Origin: Scedosporium boydii
Lineage: Eukaryota; Ascomycota; Sordariomycetes; Microascales; Microascaceae
Assembly (NCBI GenBank): GCA_002221725.1
Contig: NJFT01000024.1
Coordinates: 1-64,000 of the forward strand
Length of the DNA stretch: 64,000 bases
Reading direction: 5' to 3'
A program made the position numbers and the translations under genes. Positions 33,037 through 44,830 of this stretch are shown piece by piece. Position 1 is the first letter of the stretch; every line of letters begins with the position of its first letter. Under the pieces are notes generated by a model that saw only the letters and a program-made list of their open reading frames with translations, did no database searches and was not told the origin of the DNA.

Positions 33037-35623
33037 TTGATTTCCCATTGATCTGGATCGTGGGGTTGAACGACGAGAGGGATGCAAACTGTTCGAAATT
33101 TGCGCAGAAGCAGTGGGGGATGGGGATGAGACGGGCGAGGAAATCCTGGCAAAAAGGCCCGGTTCACCTTCTAGAAAGAACATTTTCTATGGGAGAAGTG
33201 GTGGTGGCGAAGCATCAAATCTCCGGTGCCCTGACCAAGTTGAAACAACCCGAAGCCTGAGGCAGCGTTTTGAAGTATGGATATGGAATATATTCTCCCC
33301 TGTTCCTTGCTCATTTACGATTCGCATCACCGACAAGTTGTGGGGGGTTCCAATGGCCTCGCACCTGTCATCGCCCCGTTGCCACCCACGCTCCTCCCGC
33401 TGCACAAATGTGCAAAGCAAGATCGACGCCTCCACGCAAGCAAGGCAGCACGTGCTGGGGGCCGCTCTTCACCGACTAACACCGAGATAGGGAGCAGAGC
33501 CTGCTGTTCAAGCTCTAGATACGATTCCTACCTTGTAGACATCTTCCTTGCGATATGGATATCCACCCACCTCGAGGCTCGGACCAAGATCTCCGAGGTG
33601 CAGTGCCGGCCCGTGGACATACACTGAACACGACTTTGGCTGGCTAGCCCTTCGGGTCGATTTTACATTGCACACCGTCTGATGCCCAACTATGAACTGC
33701 CGCCCCTAGGCTTGGGCATCGCACAGCTAGACATTTGTGGTTAAAACCTTGGGAGAAATGCCATGCTGCTAGCTTGGGCTTTGACTTGTTTTCGTCTGAC
33801 TTCAATTTCCTTCCTCTTTCTTTCCCCCCTCACTTCTCTTTAGCCCTCTATTGCGGAGAAAGAAGCCTAAAATAGGATATCAACATCAATATCTTGCCCG
33901 TGCAGGCATCGTCCCCAAAGCCTTGCAGTAGATCGGCCCGGAAGCTTGTAAGTTGCATCCGATATCTGAAGATTTGTATCCACCATCACACCGGCCTGGC
34001 ACCAGGCTGCAAGAAAACAAGCAGCGATGCACATAGTGTCCGAGTAGAATCTCTTCGGACGGTCAAAGCACTCGATACTTGGGCATCTCAAAGCCTAGCC
34101 CTGAAGCCGGATAGGAAAGTCGGAGACGGTTGGCCGCAGGACTCATGACTTGACCGATTTTATAATGTGGTCGTACAAAAGCACTGGGACGGTGATGGGT
34201 GGCCATTAACTAATAAGTATCATTGATGGAGCGAGAAGAACGAGGCAACGAGACTCAGCCATACAAGTAGTCAGATCTTGGGTCATCATCGCGGTTTAAG
34301 TTGTCCCCTCGTAAAGGAAGGTAATCTGGTTCTAGTGAAGGGTCGTTTCAGTGGCACGCCGCCCTAAAAACGCTTGCTTGGCTAGCGGGTCGGCCCAGCT
34401 CAGCCCCACATGGTCAGAAGCTCGGGTGGTATGCAATGCGGAACAGGCTCATCTCCGCCTGCTAAGCTGGATCATTGATGGCAGCCTGCATACTTTGTAG
34501 GGATGTTTGTACAGCGCACCCTCCAATCGTTGTACTTCGTATGGGCTGCGAAGAAGCTGACCTGCTTGAGTAATTCCTAATTATTAGTACACTACGAAGG
34601 AGGGGGAGCTTCAATGTTGCCTCGTCTCTTGGATGGACAAGATCGTCGACGGGTTCAATACGCTACTCATAGTGTCGGCCTTTCTATTGTGATGCGTACG
34701 AAGTATTAGGAATAGAAGCAGCCTCAACTGTACCGATTTTCACAATAATATTGATCACTGATGCGTCGGGCTCTTCAGTACGCGAGGATGTCACCGGCTT
34801 GGGTCTCAGGCATGAAGCCAAGCTACCTGGGACATGTCTCTAATAAGGCACCCTCTAAAACCCCTGTAACACCGATCCTCTAGGACTGCCACGTCAAATT
34901 TTGAAAAGTACAAGGCAAGCAAGGAAAAAGAAAAAGAAAAGCAGAGAAAAAAGCACAGGAAGAAAATAACAATGAATAGCAAATAAGAGGAAAGAGCAAC
35001 GCTGAATCTACTTCGTAACAGTGTTTGCATTTGTGGGTGGCTGTGCTGAAGACAAGCGTCGTGTCAGGGGCCAGTACAGTTGTACAAGTACAAGAGTACT
35101 AATCAATACACAAGCACGGTACTTCGTATCAGGCTGCATTGTAAATACAGATCATTTGATATGATGCGACACATTGATGTACTTGTACATTCGACACGAG
35201 CTCAGTCAGTCGCGTGGCATAATGCAGCCTTGCCATCATTCTCAAGGCAAGCAGCGTCCATGGCCGCTTCCTCTCATTTGAGCTCTTGTTCCTCCCTTCA
35301 ATGTTGGTGATCGAACACCTTCACATTGCATACCTATAGGCTACGGCGCCTGGTGGCGATTCTCCCCGACTGCTGCCTTTCGATATTCGGTGAAATAAAT
35401 CCCGACCGCTATATCTTCTTCCGCGTTTGGATGATTGCTGCGATGCTTTCCCACTTTACCAGGAGTGATATGGACCCGATCTGAACAGCATCAATTTGTT
35501 CATTCTATTCTACCATTCTCCCCTTACCAACTTTCCCTCTATTACTGCGTCATTGCATCGAAATCATCAAATTCCCTCGCCTGATTAGGAGCTTAAAGTT
35601 GCCCGTCCCGGCTGGCGCCGGAT
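33037..35623. other. Intergenic region (2.6 kb) upstream of the ankyrin gene
   Basis: No gene supported. Four exact 9-mer copies (34533, 34697, 35009, 35120) and several GTAC-rich short palindromes (around 35075-35190) cluster within 700 bases of the ankyrin start. Confidence 0.6.
34533..35128. repeat. Cluster of four TACTTCGTA/TACGAAGTA copies
   Basis: Copies are at 34533, 34697 (complement), 35009 and 35120. They are accompanied by TGTACAAGT at 35081 and its complement near 35179. Confidence 0.85.
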
Positions 35624-38600
35624 ATGATGAACAATCTTTCTAGTCATCTTGCACTGGTCCTTCCTGCTGCTACGTCTACCGCAAAGGAGTTAACGAGTCT
35701 CCTTTTCTGGTTGACACAGGTTCCAAACACCTCTGAGATAAGGGCCGAGCTACCTGGGTTGATCGAAAGAGTGAATGAGCTCTATGGTGTTTGCCAATCA
35801 GCACAGCTTGTCTTGGACACCCTCACAGCTCTACATCAACCGTCCACTACCCAGCAGAACTGGACGTCTGACTTTTATTACCTCGATAACTGCATTCGGA
35901 AATTGGAGGATCTAAGAAGTGCTGCCGCTATTTCATGGAGAGGAAACAGGGAAAATGGAGTGGGAGCCAACGGCGATGCCCTTCCCCAGAAACCTGCTGC
36001 CAACCAGAGCCCCGCTCTTACCCTTCCTCGTATCCGAGCAGCCCGCACAGATCTACAACGCCTGACAGGTCGCCTACGTAAGGCCTGTTCATGCCTCGAT
36101 CTGTATAGTCTTCACCGCGCAGTCTCTCAGGATGCATCCGTCAAGAGCGTCATATCTCCCGGGGGCTCTACCTCATGCGACTCAGCTTCGGGCCCTCCTT
36201 CTAATGAGGATCCGTTAAAAGCTACGCTGAGGCGCCTCGATCAGCTCAACCTACCTATCCATGACCGGTTCCCATCTCCGTCTTATCATGCAGAAATCAC
36301 AATGATTGATGTCAGAAACAAGACCAATCCGGATTACGTGGTAGCTGCTGTGGCATGGGTGTCGGTGACGGTGAACCGCGAGTGGCAATCGGAGACACTC
36401 AGAAGATCAGTGCTCCACCTCCTCGGCCTGCCCCCTCCGGAACCCCCTCGGGCAAATTCCATTCAGTGGTTGTTGGAGTATTCCCGGCAGTCATGGCCCA
36501 AGTATTTCGGCGATGCACCGCTGAGCAGCCAACCATTCGCCTCTCTAGTTCAGCTTTCTAAACAAGACGAGGCCTTGCCGCTTTATGTGGCCGCTTCGCT
36601 AGGCCTTACCGAGCTTTGCCGAGAGTTCCTCACCGGTCATTCCAGAGGGTCACTTACCTTCGACCCGTCTAAACTCTTCTATAGCGCGTTATTGGGCCCT
36701 TCTGCCCTGCTCGCGAACTCTCATATGACTGTTTGGGAGCGCATCAATGAGCCTCCACATAGTGTCGACCAGGCCCGCCTCCTTCGTCTCTGCCTTGATG
36801 CCGGATACGATGGCACCTCCAGGTGGCTTTGGAGCTATAAGACGCCGCCTCCTACGCCCCCCGAGCACCTCGCATTCCTAGTTTGCCTAAGATTAAAAGA
36901 CTCTGAGCTATTCTTAAAGATCCTTACGCGCTGTGGTAGTTTCAGCGAAGAGTTCATCAACTTGGTCCAACCCGGTCCTTTCTGGGAACCGTTCGCGACA
37001 CTTTATGAGCCCTGTTCCTCGGAGCGCGATTACCTCTATATGAACGAGGTGCTTGTTCTCCTCATGGATTGTATATTACCTACGTCATATACACACCTGC
37101 CTCGCAATAGGTTCTCCCACTTAGATTGTGTTTCTCTTTTCGATGGAGCGTTCAAACTTTGTCAGCGTTTGGCCCTCGAATGCTCTCGACCGGAATATGT
37201 ATGGCCTGCCGACAATATAGCTGATGAACTCTTCGAGGATGAAGTCCGAAGCCATATTCAGGACGGTAATAGTTCTATTGTACGCCGACTAGTCCAAGAC
37301 CCGAGATGGCGGGCGGACATTTCTTATAACCCAAAGTCTACCCCACCTGAAAAGGCAGATGGGGGCACTATATTACATCTAGCCGTCGAAGGCGGCGGCA
37401 TTGATGCCTTAGAAATCGTCGAGACGTTACTCAAGTCTGGAGCGAATGTGGAGGAAGTCGATAAGAAGAACCGCACAGCCTTGATGCTCTGCGAGGAAGT
37501 CGGCCTCTTCCGTCTTTTGGTAAAATATGGTGCGAGCACCTTAGCACGCGATGTTGATGGCCTTAACTGTTGGCATTTTGCCGCTAAAAACTTCGATGTT
37601 GCTACTATGAGATGGCTGTCTCGCGAGGATCCTAACATGAGAGAAAACTTGAGGACTGCTAATCGTGATGGATTCACACCCCTTGCGGAGGCAGTCAAGA
37701 CCATCGACGTCTTCTCTAAGGGGGAATCTAAGGGAGCTGAGCAGGGGCTCGAGGCAGCTCTATTTCTCTGCGAGGTTGTGCATGGGGATGCGGACTGTCT
37801 GAAATCTCCTACCCCCCTTCTTCATTACGCGGCCCAATGGGGAAATGAGCAACTTATAAAATCCCTGCTTGATTTGGGAGTCGATACTAACCAACTAGAT
37901 TCCGACGGAAGCGGACCCCTACATCACCTAAACTTTTCCGCTTCTCTTGTGGTGGTTCAACTGCTTCGCGATTCCTGCCCCAATGCCCCGGTACAAAGGC
38001 TCTCAGACAAGCTTACACCCGTCGAGACCATGTTCTTGAACTTCAGTCCGACAGCCAAAGCACCTAAGAACAGACCCCAGCCCACCGACGCATCCACGCA
38101 TCCATCGTTTTCAATGTTAGATGACAGAGCATTTCGCCTCCTGCTCGCAACACCCGGAGTCTTATCGTCGAAGGATTATAAGGGGGATGGGCTCTGGAAG
38201 CGGTTCTGTCTACATATCGTGGCAGGGTGGGCCTCAAGACAAGAGCCCAGTTACGCTGCGGAAGTTATCACCACGGCAATCCAGTGTCTTGCAAGGGGAA
38301 AGGCTTTACTGGCATACGAAGAAGAGACGGGCATATCGGGAATCCCGCTTTTCAGAGAATGCTCCGCCTACATCACCAATATATGGCACCCAACTACGCT
38401 CAGTCAACTCTACGACGTCTTATTAGCAGAGACCACGCACCTGGAATCATTTGTCCAGTCATCAGCCGCCCTAAGCCTCCTGAATACTGCCGTCCTATCG
38501 AACGCTGGCGATCTCCTTGATGTGCTTCTGAAGAAGGGTGTTTCTGTTCACGAACGGCCTGCTAACAATGCGCGCGATCGGCGAACGGCCCTAGAAACTG

Positions 38601-41422
38601 CTTGTATTCCAGGTACCCGAACCTCGAAGTATATATTCGAAAAGCTCCTAGAGTACGCGGATCCCTCAAGACTAAACGATTTGGATCCCTCTTCGTCCCA
38701 GGGCGTAATCCACTTGCTGGCAACTCCGGGCGTCCACCAGCGCGACCAAAAACTAACAGCACTCCTGGACAGGGGCGCTGATCCAAACCTCATACGGTGG
38801 AAAAAGACCCCCAATCTTGTGGCTTACATTCTGGAGAGACAGGTCGACGCCGCGCTCATCCTGCTCAACAAAGGCGCCGACCCTAGCCTACTGACAAAAG
38901 AAGGCATGGACGCAGCACTCGCCGCAGCTTCCCGCGGGTGCACTTTGATTCTCGAGAAGATCAAGGCTCTCCGTTCGGTAAATTTCAACTGGTCCCGGAC
39001 ATGTGTATCACATTTCACTATTATCCATCCTGGCGGGGCGCGAGTGACGACCACCGCGTCTAATTGCAACGCACTCCATCTCGCCGCGTTCAACGGACAC
39101 GATGTTGTCTTACAGTTCTATCTTCTCCACTTTAAGCTTGACATTAATGCCCCGATTCAAGAAGATCTACGCCGCCCAGTCCACTTTGCTGCAATCAGCG
39201 GTTCCAGCTCGTGTATCCGCGTCCTTCATCAGCACGGTGCTGATTTGAAAGCCCGCACCAGGGACGGCAGCACCCCCCTTCACACTGCTGTGAGGGGCAG
39301 CCAGGCGCAGACGGTTAAGATGCTCCTCGAACTTGAGCCACAGAACAGCAACCTGGAAGATAACGAGTTCATGACGCCGTTCATGTATGCATTGAGGATT
39401 GGCTTTGGGGACATTATTAAACTGTTTGCGAACATTGGGCCTCTGAGACCGAGCCCGCAAGTAGGGCCGATGTCAGAGGCAAGATCGTTCCGAGCGCGCC
39501 TAATAGGCGAGACAATCGAGTCAGTAATCAGATCCGGGGATCTTTTGCAGTGTCAAAGTTTACTGGCGGTGACGTCGATCGAGGAACTTGAAACGAGTCC
39601 GCTCAAATGCGAAGGCTGTACGCCAATGATCCTCGCCATTCGAGAGATGAAGCCGGCAATCGTCCAGTGGCTATTAAGCAAGGGGTGTAGGGGCTTTATC
39701 GGATCGTGTCCGGGGCACTATCGCCGTTATCGCCAACTAGGCTTTAATGCTCTCAACATGATATGCGAAAAACCGAAGCTCACCAACCCTTGTCTGCCCA
39801 CCATGCTCGTGGCGTACTTGCGAGAAAATATCGATTGGACGAGCGCGTCCATGTCGCCCATCCATACGGCCGCTAGAGCAAATAACTCTGCCGCGGTGTC
39901 GCTTATTGTCGACCACATTAGGTCTCAGCCTATCGCCTATGGACAACGGTTCCGCTTCGGCGGCATGGACCCTATGTTAGGTGTAGAGAAAGAGAAGGAC
40001 CCCGAGTTGCTCAAAGGGCTAGCGGAGCAGATGGTCCAGCACGTACTTAATCAGGCAGTTACTACCAACGATGTCCCCGAAATATCTGTGCCGGGATACA
40101 CGCCTCTCCATATCGCTGCCAGCCTAGGAAATGAAGAAGTTTTGGAAATGCTTCTTCGCCTTGGTGCTGACCCCAATGTTGAGGACGAAGACCTTAATCG
40201 GCCTCTTCATATAGCGGTGCGGAACAATTTTGACGCAGGCGTTCAGCTTCTGATTAGGCATGGTGCGGACATGAATCGGTTCCATGGACAAGGGTCTACG
40301 CCCCTCATGGCTGCCGTGGAGGCCGGGAACCTTGAAATCTCGCAAATGCTGGTGAAGGAGGGCGCGGATATCCACGTTACTGATCCAGATGGCATGAGCC
40401 TTTTAAATATCGCAGGGGAACGGACCAAGAACCCAGCCATCATCCACTACTTGCTCAGTCTTGGCCTGAGCCCGTATAAGCGGGATAAGGCGGAATACAT
40501 GCCCATCGACGACATGATTCTCAATTACGATATGCTAGGCTTCGTGCTGAACGGCTCGTTCGACATGACCAGGCTTCGGGAGCTTAACAAGGGGTTCTTC
40601 TCGCTGGTCATCGAGTTAAATCGAGGCAACGCGGTCACCATCCTCAAGAGGCTATTTCGACGGCTTCCCAAGGACAAGATTGCTAACATGATCAACGCGA
40701 CGCCGAGGCGGTTCGTCAGCGCGTTGTGCAATGCGGTATACCGCGACACATTCGACGCCATCGACGTCCTCGTCAAAAACGGAGCCGATGTGAACTTGGA
40801 AGGGTCAGTGGAGGGGACGGCGCTGATGGCGGCATGTTCGAGAGGAAGACTGCAGTCGGTCAAGTTACTGGTGGAACGCGGTGCCCGGATTGCCTATACG
40901 GTAGTGGTGGATGGCGCGACCGTTGTTAAGAACGGCATCGAGCTAGCGGATCGACACGGCTTTTCCGAGATCAGCGATTGGTTGCTCGTACGCAGATATA
41001 CCGACATGAAGCTTATAGAAGGCGTGGCAACAGACGACGCGGCGGGAGACTACACCCCGGATCGACCTACGGGGACGTGGAGAGGGCCGTGGACTGCTGC
41101 CTACAAGTTACAAGGCATGTACCACGAGCATCCTCGCGAACCAAAGGAGTCAAGGATCGCATACTTGGCCCGCGTGAGTTCTCTTCGGGACTCTCTCCGT
41201 GGCCAAGTCCTGAGGGCTGCCGAACTAGTACGACCATCGAGTGCCCCGGCCGACCTTCCAGAGATATCAATATGGGACCTCGAGAGGGCCAAGTCATGGA
41301 ACATAGCGGCTGTGTTCTTGAGAAAACGGCCTTCTGGACATGCGGGAAGTGCGCCAGCGACTCCGACACATGGGACAAATGTGGCAGGGCATGCGACACA
41401 TAGCGGCTCCAGTAGACACTGA
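35624..41422 (+). CDS. Very large ankyrin-repeat protein (1932 residues, intronless)
   Basis: A single open frame starts at tandem ATG codons. Residues 1 to about 250 form a helical N-terminal domain with a Ser-rich linker, similar in position to the N-terminal region of fungal STAND/NACHT-ankyrin proteins; no NACHT P-loop was found. From about residue 575 ankyrin repeats recur to about 1760. Clear ones include GGTILHLAVEG (near 580), DGSTPLHTAVRG, GYTPLHIAASLGNEE (near 1491) and the GADPN/GADMN turns that follow. The last 150 residues are non-repeat and end in a Gly/Thr/His-rich tail. Ankyrin stacks bind proteins; no enzymatic partner domain is visible, so a scaffold or sensor role is inferred. 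No intron is needed over 5.8 kb. Confidence 0.88.
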   Translation: MMNNLSSHLALVLPAATSTAKELTSLLFWLTQVPNTSEIRAELPGLIERVNELYGVCQSAQLVLDTLTALHQPSTTQQNWTSDFYYLDNCIRKLEDLRSAAAISWRGNRENGVGANGDALPQKPAANQSPALTLPRIRAARTDLQRLTGRLRKACSCLDLYSLHRAVSQDASVKSVISPGGSTSCDSASGPPSNEDPLKATLRRLDQLNLPIHDRFPSPSYHAEITMIDVRNKTNPDYVVAAVAWVSVTVNREWQSETLRRSVLHLLGLPPPEPPRANSIQWLLEYSRQSWPKYFGDAPLSSQPFASLVQLSKQDEALPLYVAASLGLTELCREFLTGHSRGSLTFDPSKLFYSALLGPSALLANSHMTVWERINEPPHSVDQARLLRLCLDAGYDGTSRWLWSYKTPPPTPPEHLAFLVCLRLKDSELFLKILTRCGSFSEEFINLVQPGPFWEPFATLYEPCSSERDYLYMNEVLVLLMDCILPTSYTHLPRNRFSHLDCVSLFDGAFKLCQRLALECSRPEYVWPADNIADELFEDEVRSHIQDGNSSIVRRLVQDPRWRADISYNPKSTPPEKADGGTILHLAVEGGGIDALEIVETLLKSGANVEEVDKKNRTALMLCEEVGLFRLLVKYGASTLARDVDGLNCWHFAAKNFDVATMRWLSREDPNMRENLRTANRDGFTPLAEAVKTIDVFSKGESKGAEQGLEAALFLCEVVHGDADCLKSPTPLLHYAAQWGNEQLIKSLLDLGVDTNQLDSDGSGPLHHLNFSASLVVVQLLRDSCPNAPVQRLSDKLTPVETMFLNFSPTAKAPKNRPQPTDASTHPSFSMLDDRAFRLLLATPGVLSSKDYKGDGLWKRFCLHIVAGWASRQEPSYAAEVITTAIQCLARGKALLAYEEETGISGIPLFRECSAYITNIWHPTTLSQLYDVLLAETTHLESFVQSSAALSLLNTAVLSNAGDLLDVLLKKGVSVHERPANNARDRRTALETACIPGTRTSKYIFEKLLEYADPSRLNDLDPSSSQGVIHLLATPGVHQRDQKLTALLDRGADPNLIRWKKTPNLVAYILERQVDAALILLNKGADPSLLTKEGMDAALAAASRGCTLILEKIKALRSVNFNWSRTCVSHFTIIHPGGARVTTTASNCNALHLAAFNGHDVVLQFYLLHFKLDINAPIQEDLRRPVHFAAISGSSSCIRVLHQHGADLKARTRDGSTPLHTAVRGSQAQTVKMLLELEPQNSNLEDNEFMTPFMYALRIGFGDIIKLFANIGPLRPSPQVGPMSEARSFRARLIGETIESVIRSGDLLQCQSLLAVTSIEELETSPLKCEGCTPMILAIREMKPAIVQWLLSKGCRGFIGSCPGHYRRYRQLGFNALNMICEKPKLTNPCLPTMLVAYLRENIDWTSASMSPIHTAARANNSAAVSLIVDHIRSQPIAYGQRFRFGGMDPMLGVEKEKDPELLKGLAEQMVQHVLNQAVTTNDVPEISVPGYTPLHIAASLGNEEVLEMLLRLGADPNVEDEDLNRPLHIAVRNNFDAGVQLLIRHGADMNRFHGQGSTPLMAAVEAGNLEISQMLVKEGADIHVTDPDGMSLLNIAGERTKNPAIIHYLLSLGLSPYKRDKAEYMPIDDMILNYDMLGFVLNGSFDMTRLRELNKGFFSLVIELNRGNAVTILKRLFRRLPKDKIANMINATPRRFVSALCNAVYRDTFDAIDVLVKNGADVNLEGSVEGTALMAACSRGRLQSVKLLVERGARIAYTVVVDGATVVKNGIELADRHGFSEISDWLLVRRYTDMKLIEGVATDDAAGDYTPDRPTGTWRGPWTAAYKLQGMYHEHPREPKESRIAYLARVSSLRDSLRGQVLRAAELVRPSSAPADLPEISIWDLERAKSWNIAAVFLRKRPSGHAGSAPATPTHGTNVAGHATHSGSSRH

Positions 41423-43210
41423 GCATTTTACTTCATTGTGACACTCGAGCACCGTCCTTGTGGGCTTATGTATGGAACCTGCTTGGAGAAGTGACGCCGT
41501 CTGTCACATGGACTAGGTGAGGGAAACTTTCAACAAGGGTAGCTCGCTGGGTATATTGGGATTGCTTGGGATAGGGAAGCGTGGCAATTCATGCTGCGGC
41601 TGGACAACATCGAATGGTTTGTATTCCTTTCTTTGTTCATCTTTGAAGTATTTACTCTTTATGAAGTACACACTGCAATTTTGGGCCTAAACATACACGG
41701 GATGGAAGGGTTTCTAGAGTCTGTTAGTCCTTATTTCTCTTCCCTTTGTTTATTTTATTTTATTTCATTTTTCTTTTTTCCTTTTTCAATTCTTGTGTTC
41801 TTCTTCGTTTTTCTCTCTCCTTAGCGTTTACATATACGGGGTTCTTTCTTCCTTAGATCGCACTATTTCTCATATCTTACCCTCTCACTCTTCGTGCGGT
41901 CATTGTTTAGGGGAATAAGTGATATTTATAGGCAAACAGCGGCATATGTATCAGCCAAGGTAGCTTATCTCGGCAGGGGTGAGTTTGAGAAGAGCCCCAA
42001 AGCCCCATTTACCAACGTCGTCAATTACAGCTCGCTATTGTAAACGATGACCAAGTACATGTAATGTATTACCTCTAGCCCTCTTCGCCGAGTCACGGTT
42101 GGATCACGGGTGGACTTCCTCGAATCCAGGTTTGCCGATGATATTTTCTCATCGCCAAGGGGAAGGATTGGAAAAGAAAAGGGATGCTTTCGTGTAAGGT
42201 TTGGGGATTGCACGAGTTGATTAGGAACGATCAGGGATATGACCCCAATCTTGAGGGGGAGCGAGGGATCAGCGCATGGGCGTGATTTAATTTGTGGACG
42301 GGAAAATGTCCGATGGGTGAAGGGATGGATTCCGGGATGCGCTATTGGAACCGGGGTTCAAACGTTTCGGGAGCGGGGCCGAAAGGGACGAGAAATTCTC
42401 CGGGAGATGTCCTAACTTGGCGGTTTGGGAGAGAGTCCTAAGAGCTTAGGACTCTCCGCGTATTGAACGAGGTTCGATCGAAGATAATGACAAGTAAGTT
42501 GTGAGATGCTTCCGGTCTAACGGACAAAAGGAAGAACAACGTTTACGAATGAATCTCAATCAGCCCTCGACGACGAGCAAAAGAGCGAAGCGCAAGTCAA
42601 GGAGCAAGATTGACAGCTTCAGCGGGATTTCACAGTCTTGAACTCGATACGTCTCAGCCCATTGCAAGCAGCGTTGCAGCGCATTCGAAATCATCCGCTT
42701 TAGCCTAAAGATGTCCCCTAAAACCTTCTCTTCTTCTCCCGCGGTAGCCTTTACATCGCCCGTTGCGAAATGTAACCTGGCTAATCCCTTCATTCAGCTT
42801 TTGCTAACAGGCCGCCGTTTTCAGCCCCGAATTGCTAACGCGGATGGCAGCACGTCTCTTTTGACGGAAGTGATCGTAAAGAATCTTGGTGGGAAAATCT
42901 TGATTATCGTGACACTAATGACACTCTAGAATGGAGGTTGCTATGGCTAGTACGACGGTAAGGAGGAGAAATGAGATGTGTGTAGGGGGAGAGAGGTGGA
43001 TTTTGAATTCGGGGATGGACTTGGGCATGGGTACGACGAGGTGGATATAAAACGAGACTGAAGAACTAGGTTGGAGATGAGGTTTCGATCAGAAAGTTGT
43101 GATACTCGGGAGACTCTCGACCACAGGACCCTTGTTACTTCTTTTCCACTTGCTTTCATCCCGTACCTACACGGCTCAATAACGTCACTTCATCCAGCAC
43201 CTTGCTCAAG
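41423..43210. other. Intergenic spacer (1.8 kb)
   Basis: This lies between two plus-strand genes. No gene supported; it presumably holds the ankyrin 3' flank and the CE15 promoter. Confidence 0.6.
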
Positions 43211-44584
43211 ATGAAGAAGTCGGTCATCCTCCTTGCGTCAGCTGCTGCGGCCCAGCAGAGCGGCTGGGGCCAATGCGGCGGTATCGGCTGGACCGGCGCA
43301 ACAACCTGTGTCTCCGGATGGACCTGCACGTACCAGAACGACTGGTACTCGCAGTGCCTCCCGGGCTCCACTAATCCCCCGACGACGACTCCCCGTCCAT
43401 CATCGTCGTCAACTACCTTTGTGACCCAGACGTCAACCACCTCAGCCAACCCAGGAGGTCCCACAAGCTGCCCATCCACCCCTTCGGGGCTAGGAACTTC
43501 GACTTCCAACCTCAACGATCCGTTCACCTTCCACTCGGGCTCCAAAGTGACCACCAAACAAGACTGGACCTGCCGCCAGGCCGAAATCTCCAAACTCCTC
43601 CAACAATACGAGCTCGGCACCCTCCCTGCCAAACCCACCGTATCAGCCAGCTACTCCGGCTCGACGCTGACCATCACCTCCTCCGCCAACGGTAAATCCG
43701 TCTCCTTCTCCGTGACGATCAACAAGCCCTCAGGAAGCGGACCCTTCCCCGCCATCATCTCCTACGGCTCGTTCGGTTCCTCGATCCCCGTCCCCTCGGG
43801 CGTGGCCACGATCCTCTTCAACAACGACGACGTTGCTCAGCAGCAGGACTCGTCCACTTCGCGCGGAAAGGGCAAGTTCTACGACCTCTACGGCTCGGAC
43901 CACTCCGCCGGCGCCCTCGTCGCGTGGGCCTGGGGCGTCGGCCGCATCCTCGACGCTCTCGAGCTGACGCGCGCCCAGACGGGCATCGACCCGGCCCGCG
44001 TCGGAGTCACGGGATGTTCCCGCAACGGCAAGGGCGCCATGGTCGCCGGCGCATTGGAGCCCCGCATCGCGCTGACCCTACCCCAGGAGTCCGGCGCTGG
44101 CGGAGCAGGCTGCTGGCGCATCGCCAACTGGCAAAAGAACAGCAACGGCCAAAATGTGCAAACGGCCCCGCAAATCGTCGGCGAGAACGTCTGGTTCAGC
44201 CGTAACTTCAACAGCTACGTCAACAACGTCAACTCCCTCCCCTTCGACCACCACATGCTCGCGGGCCTCATCGCCCCGCGACCCGTGTACATCATGGAGA
44301 ACCCGGACTTCGAGTGGCTCGGCACCATGTCGACGTACGGGTGCATGGGGGCCGCTAAGAAGCAGTGGGATGCGTTGGGGGCGAGCGAGGCGTTTGGGTA
44401 CAGTCAGGTGGGCGGGCATAATCATTGCTCGTTCCCTGGGGCGCAGAGCGGGGAGTTGAATGCGTTTATTAATAGGTATTTGAAGGGGCAGAGCGCGAAT
44501 ACGGGTGTGTTTAGGACGGATCAGAATTATGGCAGCTTTAACATCAATACTTGGGCGCCGTGGTCTGTGCCGACTCTCCGCTAG
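43211..44584 (+). CDS. CBM1-linked 4-O-methyl-glucuronoyl methylesterase (CE15)
   Basis: The intronless gene gives 457 residues. Signal peptide 1-14 is followed at once by a family-1 cellulose-binding module (about 16-50, four Cys, [12 protein letters not shown]), a Ser/Thr/Pro linker (about 51-87) and the CE15 catalytic domain. The triad is visible: Ser270 in GCSRNGKG, Glu293 in PQESGAGG and His403 in GGHNHCSF. The spacings (23 and 133) equal those of Trichoderma reesei Cip2. CE15 enzymes cleave ester bonds between lignin alcohols and 4-O-methyl-glucuronic acid of xylan, loosening lignin-carbohydrate complexes. The enzyme should be secreted and target cellulose-rich cell walls, which suggests a plant-associated or saprotrophic lifestyle. 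The TTG nine bases upstream is not a plausible start. Confidence 0.96.
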   Translation: MKKSVILLASAAAAQQSGWGQCGGIGWTGATTCVSGWTCTYQNDWYSQCLPGSTNPPTTTPRPSSSSTTFVTQTSTTSANPGGPTSCPSTPSGLGTSTSNLNDPFTFHSGSKVTTKQDWTCRQAEISKLLQQYELGTLPAKPTVSASYSGSTLTITSSANGKSVSFSVTINKPSGSGPFPAIISYGSFGSSIPVPSGVATILFNNDDVAQQQDSSTSRGKGKFYDLYGSDHSAGALVAWAWGVGRILDALELTRAQTGIDPARVGVTGCSRNGKGAMVAGALEPRIALTLPQESGAGGAGCWRIANWQKNSNGQNVQTAPQIVGENVWFSRNFNSYVNNVNSLPFDHHMLAGLIAPRPVYIMENPDFEWLGTMSTYGCMGAAKKQWDALGASEAFGYSQVGGHNHCSFPGAQSGELNAFINRYLKGQSANTGVFRTDQNYGSFNINTWAPWSVPTLR

Positions 44585-44830
44585 GGTGTTTGGGCAGAAG
44601 GGGGTAGTGAAGCTCGAAGGTTGAGTGTGGAGAGGCGAGGTTGTATATAGTGAGCAGGATTTCTTGAATGTAAATACTGTTTTCTTTCTTTTAGCAGTCG
44701 TGTCATCACGATGAACCAAGTTTGTTGGGGCTTCTAATTTACAGAAACGCTCAATTTCATTCTACTCATTCTGTTTTGAGGTTCTAACATATACACGGAT
44801 ATGAAACCATCACCTGCAGAAGCATATCCT

